NCBI RefSeq assembly: GCF_001540865.1
Contig: NC_033622.1
Location: forward strand, 3,653,445 to 3,717,444
Reading direction: 5' to 3'
DNA length: 64,000 bases
From: Ananas comosus
Taxonomy: Eukaryota; Streptophyta; Magnoliopsida; Poales; Bromeliaceae
Shown piece after piece: positions 56,279 through 64,000 of this stretch (positions within the stretch are counted from its first letter, which is position 1; each line of letters starts with the position of its first letter). Under the pieces are notes generated by a model. That model saw only the letters and a list, made by a program, of their open reading frames with translations. It was not told the origin of the DNA and ran no database searches. Made by a program: the position numbers and the translations under genes.

Positions 56279-58614
56279 ACACCCTATTTGTTGTTGTTTT
56301 TACAGAGCCTTCCATTGCGGGAAAGGCTAGGGTTCCCGACGAGAAGTCAGTGGCTAGCTAGAGCCTTCTTGACGTTAAATAGACAACCCTTACAACTTTA
56401 TACAGTTTCCTCCAGTATTGTATATTAAGCCATGTAAATTGTGCTTTAGCCTTATCTGTTGTAATAGAGTTTTGAGTTGTATAAGTTTAAACTTTTAATT
56501 GTGCTCTGATTACCTAGTGCAGTTAAGATGTGGATACTATTTTGTTGATTCTTGTTGTAGACGCCTAGTGTACAATGTGGTAGTTTGGTGTACACGGCGG
56601 GTCTGTACACATTACTGTGAGCTTTCGCTGAAGTCCAAGGCGTGACATTGTGGCTCGTTACCGCAAACTGAGGGCTCCCGAGGTCAGCCGAGAGATGTAC
56701 TGACAGATCTTGACGTGTCGGAGGCCGTGCTCATGATCCGGAGCATAGCGGCTCACTGTGGGGCGCACGAGAGCGATCCGAAATTCAACGAACTACGCGC
56801 ACTCAGGGTAAACCACACTGAAAATGCAGATTCGGAATCCGTTGATCATAATTGAGGTGAGCACTATGATCAGCACTGACGAGCGATCACCGTGCTTACC
56901 TCCGGAGGCATCGGGACATCCTCAGATCGCCAGAAAAGCAAGAACAACCGAGAACACCTCAAAAACTGCAATGCGTAGAGTTACCGGGCAGGGGGAAGCT
57001 AGGGCACGTCCGACAACAGTTCGATAGCCGGCATGCCGGCTGCAGGCGGATAAAGCCGACCGGGGGAGGCCGAGGCTCGCGCTGGCCGGCGGCGGGAGGC
57101 GGCGCGGCAGCACTAGAGCAACCCGAGCCCGCATGGGCCGAGCTAAGGCTTGGGGTTCCGCGCTGGCCTCGGCGGTGGCCAGGGCACCTCGGGGCAGCGG
57201 TGAGGGATCGCTTGAGGCCAGAGGGAGGTAGCAAGGGCGGTTCCGGGCGGCGGCGGTGCCGGGGAAGGGGTGCAAGGTCAGCTCGGCCCGAGCCCACCCA
57301 CGGAGACGCAGGGCTGCTGCAGCGTGGCGGCGGTACTCGGTGACAGCGGCAGTCGGCGGGGGAAGGTTGCCAGGGAGGCAGCAAAAGCGGCCCTAGTTGG
57401 CGGCGGTGCTAGGGAAGAGAGCTGGGGCTTCCTTAGCCCGAGCTCTCCCTGGATGGCAGTAGGCTGCTGAGGTCGCGGCGACCGCGCTCGAAAACGATGG
57501 CAGTCGGTAAGGGAAGTCGACAGAGGTCCGATGAAGTACCAGAAGAGGGCCCAAGGGTGGGGGATCACCCTACCAAGCTCTTGAGTAGAGAGGGAGAGGA
57601 TTTGGTGGCAATGTGAGAGGGAGAGAAGGAGATTGAGGCTGAGGAGGTGGTTGGCCAGACGGAGCTCGGTCAACGGCAGCCGAAAGGCACGCGGCGCACG
57701 AGGGTGACGGAGGAGAGGCGGCTAGGGGTGTCAGCTGGAGCTAGGGTTAGGGTTTGCACCATGAAAACCCTAGGTAGCCTTATATACATGAATGTATAAT
57801 TACGCATAAGTCCACCGAAACTCAGTATTTTCAACTGAGTCCCTCAGAGCGCAAGTAAAACGCGCGGACACACCCCATATTCGATTTCACACAAAACGGT
57901 ACATAAAATGTAGGGCTTTTCACAAAATTTTTGTTTCGTGACTTATGACCTCTCCTCGATCCTCGCGTGATATCAGGAGATCCATCTGGCAAATTTGTGA
58001 GCGGACTGCACCAGAGCGTTCAGCACGACCGAGACATCAAATCCATAATTTTGTTTTGCCTGGTTTTGTTGCAGATTCGCGACGAAAACCATCCTTTCTT
58101 CAATTCAGCGAAACCACACACGTATAAGAAAAAGTATATAATCTATAATTGCCTCCAAAACCTCCAATGAGCGAAAAAGCGGCCAAAGTCCCTCCCAACT
58201 AGTCTTCTCTCGCAGAAAGGTCCCCGCCCGAGGGTCCACACGCAAAACGGAGCAACGTGAAGTTTTAAAAAGTAAGAACAAAAGTCCACTTTGCGATAAA
58301 ATCTAGTTTTCTCAAAATTCGTGCGTCAAACCTAAAATCTGTCAATGCCATTGGGTCTAGGATAGTCAAACCATTGAAAACGAGCTATTGGATTACCATG
58401 AACGGAGTTCAATACACGCCAGAAGCCATCTCTATTCATTGACTTCTCTGAAAACCCGGGTTACTATTTACTTTAAGTGAAAAGTAAAGATTGCGTAAAA
58501 CTCCATTCTATCTCGTTTCCTCCCGAAACTTGACGGGTGCTTTTGTAATTAAAATACACACAAAAAATCGTCAACAGAGAGTTTAGCTATACTGCCAAAT
58601 TCTCAGTCCTTACA

Positions 58615-58785
58615 TCATCCCCCTTTAAAGAAGTTTCGTCCCCGAAACTTGCTCACAGGTAAGGGTGATCTGATGCTAAACGAACCAAAAAAACACATGC
58701 ATGCGATGCAAGAAAAGATGCATTGGTAACGAAAAGCGTTATATTTATGACATCAAACAAAAGTTATACCTGCGATGACATCAGC
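58615..58785 (-). other. gypsy polypurine tract and short internal remnant
   Basis: On the minus strand GGGACGAAACTTCTTTAAAG and then GGGGGATGA run straight into the LTR start at 58614. The remaining internal sequence is short and non-coding, and it meets an LTR fragment at about 58786, so nearly all of the internal region is deleted. Confidence 0.75.
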
Positions 58786-59047
58786 TGATTGATCTTAATC
58801 CTGGCGTGTCATTATGTAGACGCGTCCGCCGGTGGTCTGGTGTGCCCCCTCCTCCTGCCGGGATGTCGAGGGTTGTCCAGATGAAGAATACATCGTTTTG
58901 CCATGATCCTGCCATGGAGCTGCTAGTGTAGATGCTACAGTAGATACTGTTCCTGGTCCGTTGGTCCAAAAGCAACCTAATTGGAAACCTGCTATATCGG
59001 TCCGTAGACCTCAGGCCTGTGCCACAACTGCTCTAACCTGTAAATGG

Positions 59048-59185
59048 CCCTCGCATAAGCACCCAGGTCTGAAAGCATATGACCCTGGCATAAAGCACCC
59101 GGGTCTGAAATCATATAACCCTCACATAAAGCACCCGGGTCTGAAAGTATATGACCCTCGCATAAAGCACCCAGGTCTCACAGGC
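59048..59185. repeat. minisatellite, about 41-bp unit, four copies
   Basis: Units contain GCATAAAGCACCCGGGTCTG and then AAAGTATATGACCCTC. The forward frame reads DPGIKHPGLKSYNPHIKHPG, a shadow of the repeat. It is absent from the equivalent part of the LTR at 33102. Confidence 0.85.
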
Positions 59186-59493
59186 TGGCACTCCCAACCA
59201 CTTTTTCAGAAAAGAACACCCTCTTGCGGTGGCCAAACCGCTGGTGTACGTGAAATGCGTACGAGCAGTGGCGATCAATGCTGATATACTCAATAGTCAA
59301 CCGTCGGCAACTGGCCGATAATCCTACCCCTCAGGGTATGTCGACCGTATAGGTCATCGAACCATAAGGAACACAAGTACCGACCACTCAGGTCAACTAG
59401 GACGGAACAACTCAACACCCTTCCGAAGGTATGCAAGTACCGACCACTCGATGTCAACTAACATATATGCACAAGAACCGACCAATAGGTAAC

Positions 59494-59881
59494 AAGGATG
59501 TCACGTCATGCATCAGTATAATCCAGAACTAGTCATCAGCCACTAGCCGACAATCCTACCCCTCAAGGTATACCGTCCGTGTAGGTCGCCAAGTAGTCGA
59601 ACCGACCAAATAGGTCACAATATCAGATGCAGTGAATCGACCGAATAGGTCATAGAACGAGATACAAGAACCGACCGACTAGGTCAAAAGGATGTCACGT
59701 CATGTATCGGTATAATCCAGAACTAGCCGTCAGCCACTAGCCGACAATCCTACCCCTCAGGGTATACCGACCGTGTAGGTCGCCAAGTAGTCGAACCGAC
59801 AAAATAGGTCACAATATCAGATGTAGTGAACCGACCGAATAGGTCAGAGGACGAGATACAAGAACCGACCGATTAGGTCAC
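59494..59881. repeat. 194-bp tandem duplication with CCGACC...TAGGTC motifs
   Basis: AAGGATGTCACGTCATG starts both units (59494 and 59688). Inside and just left of them the motif GAACCGACCGAATAGGTCA and close variants recur many times. The same motif appears in reverse in the LTR at 35950-36030. Confidence 0.88.
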
Positions 59882-61080
59882 CGATCTCATATGTAATCAT
59901 AAACCTGCTCAACTCCTCCTTATGATGCTAGACATGAAAACAACTAAGTAGAGCGCAAAAGGAGTAACAAAGGTGCTAGGCTCAACACGATATATATATG
60001 CAAAGTAATAACAAGAGAACAAGGGTAAGAAGATGTCACCGAGCGTGCACCATTGTACCGACGTCGGGTCGAAGTACCTATCTGTACGTAAACGGCACTG
60101 GTCTCCCGACTACGGAGGAGTATCAACCAGACCTACGAAAGGTCCACCGGGTTAGAATCCAACAAACTTATACTAACCACTAACTCACAATCCCCACATG
60201 TAAACCCACGGGAATCGGTTTCCCAAACCGACTGCCGTAACACGCCGGAAGTCCCGAAATTCGCACCGGGACTCTGCCGGGACCCACGAACTATCCCGGA
60301 ACTCACCGACTCGTGCTACGAGTCACCCGCTGCCACTAAACACAATTATTTATGCGACCAGGCAGCGAACACATATCCTCATATCAAAACGATTATTGTC
60401 GAATAATCATTCCGATCCGGATTCCAGAAAGTGTCAATTTCGACACCGGAACCCACCATCGCTCACCCGTCGTTTTCGAACCCTCAAACGACACGAGTGA
60501 CCGGCCAACAAGGCTCAGCGACCATATAATTTTTCGTGAGGCACCATCGGAAGAATTCCAAACCGAAATCGTATTCCATCTGCGGATTTCACCGAAAAAC
60601 GCACCGAAAATCAACATTCGATTTTCGGAAAGGCCTGGGGCCTTGGATAACTAGTCTAGAGGTCACCCGATGCCCGTACACACTGCCAACAGCAACCATG
60701 GAATATAAATTTGCATAAAAGCCCCTACGACTACACAAAATCACACAAGTTTGTGTGATTTTAAGGGTTTTACGGCCTGACAGCGCAAACTGAGGACTTT
60801 CTAGCCTGGCCAAGACACCCGTTGACAGTTCTCGATGTGCCGGAGGCCGTGCTCACAATTTGGCGCACGGCCGGCCACTGTGGCGAGCGCGGGAGCAATG
60901 CGAAGTTCAGCGAAATAGCGCGCACAGCCTAAACAATGCTTAGCACGCAAACCGAGGCTTCGCTGATCCCAATGGAGGTGAGCACGATGTTCTGCACAGA
61001 TCAGGAATCATCGTGCTCACATACAGGAGTGTCGAGGTGTCCTCGGATTGCCGAAAAAGCGATCGGAAAACAGTTTGTGC

Positions 61081-62487
61081 GGTTCGCGGCTTAGTGTCGC
61101 TAACAGTTTTTGGATGTTTAAAGCTAAGGGACTCCTAGTGAGTCGGTTCAAGGTTGATCTGATTTCGAATGTCGACTTGCAATGTCGATGCTTCGACGAT
61201 TTTGGTTGTGAACTTTTGGTTCAGTAAAGATGTATCAGGTGGCTTGATACTTCGATGTGTCGGGCTTCCAACTTCTTGTTGATAGTAGATCTTCGAGTAT
61301 TTTGCTTTTCTTTTGATAAGTACATTAGTTGCAGATAATATACTGTCAAAAGTTGGGACGAAATACCTTTCCCCATTTGGGACTTTTGGATTGGGTCGAT
61401 CACAACTAAAAGGTTTGCGTTGGTTGGTAGTCTCGGCTTTTTGCCGGGCGGTTCGGAATCATGATTGTTGAGTGGCTTGAGCATGGTTATTGGCTTTGAT
61501 TATCGCGGTAGGTGTTAGCGTATAAGGTTTGCAACTTGGCTATCGTGCAAACTTTGGAAATGGATGCTTGTCCGGTTATTTGGTGACAGGTGCGCTTGGG
61601 TCTCAATGAGACAGGTGTTTGGTGTTGCTGGGAACATCGATCACTAGGGTCCCTTTGGGACGGCAGTGATAGGGTCTCGTAGAGACAAGTGTTGGGCATC
61701 ACCGATGGTTATTATCGCATATTGCGATTGGCAACCCTGTGCGTCAAGTGATGGACTTGCATGGAGCATATGTTGGTTTGATTGTACCGCATTAAGTTAT
61801 TGAGGAGACAAAATTGTCGAGCTCAATTGGTAATATCAACCTTGGACCTTTTGGTCAGGCGGAAGGTGAAGCCTTGGACCTAGGAGTGTCGAATACCGTC
61901 GGTGGGTTTTCGATACTAAGGGTTTGACTTCGACTCTTTGTATATCTAACTGGTGGGAGACTGGTCTCCGAGGTGAGTGTTTTTTACTCAGGTTTTAGGG
62001 CAACGATACGCATTCGCTCGTAGTGAGCTGGTTGACGTTGTTGGCTAATCGGAGTGTGTCGTTTCGACCTACAAAAATATACTCCAGACTTATGGTGTTG
62101 TCCCGCACTTTTCTATGTGAACTTTCGACGTGGACCTAGAGCTTCTGAGTGATGAATTATTATCTCAGATTTGGCAGATTTGGGATCAGATAATCCTGGT
62201 TGCGGAACTGTTTTGTCCGCAGGTTATAGGATGGTCTTGATCCCGGTGAGCCTTGGTCCATAGATTTTGGGTTGGTATGTTTTCTCTCGCCTCGTCCGAG
62301 TGGAACAGCAGTTTTATTCTCCCCTCCTTCGGAGATTGATCTTTCCAGATTCAAGGCTAGAAATTTGAATTGGGAGTAGCATCGATACTCAAAGGAGAAA
62401 CCACAATAGCGGTTTGGTATCCGAATTTCATTACGGTAGGTGTGTAGTCAAGTTTCAGGGACGAAACTTTTCTTTAAGGGGGGGTAA
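61081..62487 (+). other. gypsy 3' internal region and polypurine tract
   Basis: Non-coding sequence ending AGGGACGAAACTTTTCTTTA, then AGGGGGGGTAA, directly before an LTR start, so it is the 3' internal end of a plus-strand gypsy element. Short ORFs inside have no domains. It converges on the minus-strand element at 58615. Confidence 0.65.
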
Positions 62488-64000
62488 TGTAAGGACTGAG
62501 AATTTGATTGTGTAGTTAAACTTTTTGTTGACTATGTTTTTGTGTGTAACTTAATTACATAAGCACTCATCAAGTTTCAGGAGAAAAGAGTTAAGATGGA
62601 GAAGTTACGCGACCTTTAGTAATAACTTAAGTGAATAATAACTCGGGTTTTCCGGAAAGGCCAATCAGTGGAGATGGCTTCTGGTGCGTATTGGACTTCG
62701 TTCATAGTGATCCAATAGCTCGTTTTCAATGGTTCGACCATCCTGGACCCAATGGCACTAACGGATTTGGATTTTAATACACAGTTTGTCATATACTGAA
62801 TCTTGGGCCTACTGGCAAGTTCAAGGGTTGGAATAGTTATGGGAACTCTTCTATAACTTTTGAAAGATTGTTGAGAGGCTTCGACAAATTACTGGAGCAA
62901 GCAGATAACTGGAAATGAAAAAGTGCAACGCAAATGCACTATTCAATTGCAATGCTCTGAATTTGGTCAATTGCGAAGTTCGAGTGTGGGGAATGATAAG
63001 TGGAACTACCCTACACCTTCTAAAGGGCTTAGATAAATTTTTGGACAAGTTAGAGAAGTGATTGAATGGCCGGAAGCAAGAAAGTGTATTTCTGGCGAAA
63101 TTCTGCATTGTGTACCGGTGCAGCCATCATCGTGTACCGGTACACAATGGCAGATACGTGGCAGCAAGACTAATTTGGTAATTTCACTTCTTATACCTAT
63201 CCTTATCACCCCAGCACGACTCCTACAGCCTTGTGGAGGATGCTAGAGCTCTGAGAAGTGGTTTTGCATCTATCTCATTTTCTCTCTCTAGGATTTCTCT
63301 CTCTTTGAGTAGAAATCGCCGATTTGCACCTATTTCTCACCGTTCTTCGCGCTAGCGGGTTTGCGGGCTTTGGAGCAGCTACGAGTGGGTGGAAAGGACT
63401 CGCAGGGGAGGTATTTTCGCAGCTTCAACTCACAGGGAAGCTGAGTTGAAGTCTAGTGAGGTAAACTAACTAGTTTTCTCTCTAGATTGAGATTAGTGAT
63501 AGCTTTTGATGTTGGTTCTTGATTCTTGCTACCAGCTGGAATGAGATGGGTTAAAGCAGCAATTGAGGAGTGGTTTTGGGATTATTGTTTGCAGCGGGTT
63601 TCCAAATCGATTTAAGCTGAGTTTGTGACCTTGGGAGCTGGTTTAGAAGGTGTTCCAACTAGGGGTAAGTGGAATTTTCAGTTAGAAAACTGATTAAGTG
63701 AGATTCCGACTATACTATCTAGTATAAAAGTGTTTTGATGTCGTTTTGGCGATTGTTCGCAGCGAGGTTGCGACGAACCTTCGGATTATCTCCGGCTGCT
63801 ATTGGAGAGCCTTTAGAGGTCAAACTTGAGGTACTAAAGTGAACCAAATCAGGGATTCGAGCTACAACCTTGTATAAGGTGAGGATTTTGCCGATTTGGA
63901 CGTTGTGGCACTACTTTCAATGTAGTTTTGAGACTTAATTAACAACAGGTTTAGTGATTACTTTGAGCTGAATATTGAGACTCTTTTGAGCGGGATCAAG
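62488..64000 (+). mobile_element. gypsy 3' LTR, first 1.5 kb (cut by window end), mosaic
   Basis: It starts TGTAAGGACTGAGAATTTG after the polypurine tract. The first 300 bp match the head of the LTRs at 33102 and 58614. From about 62800 on it matches the solo LTR at 52687 instead (TTGGAATAG, GGAATGATAAGTGGAA, CTTCTAAAGGG, paired palindromes). The end is outside the window. Confidence 0.85.

Larger units (their letters stand above)
52687..56647 (+). mobile_element. gypsy-type solo LTR, 3961 bp, target duplication TTGTG
   Basis: It starts TGTAGTACACTGAAC, ends CCAAGGCGTGACA, and is flanked exactly by TTGTG (52682-52686 and 56648-56652). It sits inside the minus-strand LTR, whose sequence resumes at 56648. 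It carries paired palindromes TGTACCGGTACA at 53193 and 53215, several AGGTAATT..GGTTGAT-type repeats around 53720-54290, a 47-bp direct repeat (about 55246-55338) and a stem-loop near 56257. No coding potential. Confidence 0.93.
48512..58614 (-). mobile_element. gypsy 3' LTR with two nested insertions
   Basis: On the minus strand it begins TGTAAGGACTGAG at 58614, directly after a polypurine tract, and ends TCGAAGTGTGACA at 48512. After removing 48600-50587 and 52687-56647 about 4.1 kb remains, matching the 4035-bp LTR at 33102. Shared blocks include the head (58320-58614), the TATA region, the GC-rich stretch (56960-57700), the inverted repeat near 52650 and the 3' GCAAATACAAAG segment. The ORFs in the GC-rich part lack domains. 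Confidence 0.85.
58786..61080 (-). mobile_element. gypsy LTR fragment (middle and 3' parts)
   Basis: It matches the long LTR in reverse: 60700-60780 corresponds to the inverted repeat near 35060-35095, 60830-61060 to about 34790-35000, and the CCGACC...TAGGTC repeats to about 35940-36060. Both LTR termini are missing. Its strand agrees with the adjoining polypurine tract, so it may be what is left of the 5' LTR of the same element. Confidence 0.7.

Noticed and set aside
59048..59185. Repeat-peptide coding sequence (IKHPGLK-type repeats)
   Set aside because: The reading frame follows a 41-bp minisatellite inside an LTR fragment; no longer ORF or start signal supports a protein.

Overview
This window is plant nuclear DNA and, as far as I can read it, consists of nested transposable elements with no recognisable host gene, tRNA or rRNA. 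The evidence is degenerate Ty1-copia and Ty3-gypsy pol genes, an L1-type LINE with zinc knuckles, a TRIM, hAT-like elements, and many small terminal-inverted-repeat (TIR) elements (MITEs) in (TA)n tracts. Very GC-rich stretches beside AT-rich ones, long gypsy LTRs ending GGGGCGTGACA, and the element mix suggest a monocot; a pineapple-like genome is a guess. Single N characters at 6577 and 8822 mark assembly gaps.

Layout. 1-2676: MITE pieces around a (TA)n tract, a purine-rich tract and another MITE. 2677-9815: a minus-strand gypsy element. Its 3' LTR (2677-7818) holds two later solo LTRs (3400-5819 and 6542-7024). Its pol is a reverse transcriptase fragment joined by deletion to the end of integrase, and is split from protease by a third solo LTR (8707-8918). 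A truncated LTR (9206-9815) cuts it off. 10108-15180: a GC-rich and purine-rich composite element with repeated blocks in the order A-B-A-B-B. 15601-16203: a hAT-like MITE. 16586-17136: a complete TRIM.

18036-31022: a complete but dead minus-strand copia element with 582-bp LTRs, the target duplication ATTTT, a primer binding site and a polypurine tract. A 2992-bp solo LTR splits its gag. Its leader carries GC-rich repeats, a hAT-like element with an 8-bp target duplication, and three MITEs in (TA)n. 31390-32160: tandem repeats. 32217-32432: a small TIR element. 32893-39451: three nesting levels, a hAT-like MITE split by a short LTR element that is itself split by a 4035-bp gypsy solo LTR.

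40127-46196: an L1-type LINE with an 11-bp target duplication, many stops and frameshifts, and no FADD active site. 47597-48129: an old MITE. 48512-58614: a minus-strand gypsy 3' LTR holding a 2-kb palindromic element (48600-50587) and a 3961-bp solo LTR (52687-56647). 58615-62487: internal gypsy remnants and an LTR fragment with tandem repeats. 62488-64000: the start of a plus-strand mosaic LTR.

Nothing here works as an operon or pathway; the main information is insertion order and structure inside the LTRs. The most unusual signals are a cluster of ten hairpins with a nearly constant GGGGTA loop and changing but still complementary stems (24706-25075), and a stem-loop at an equivalent place in five different LTRs whose stems differ in sequence yet still pair.
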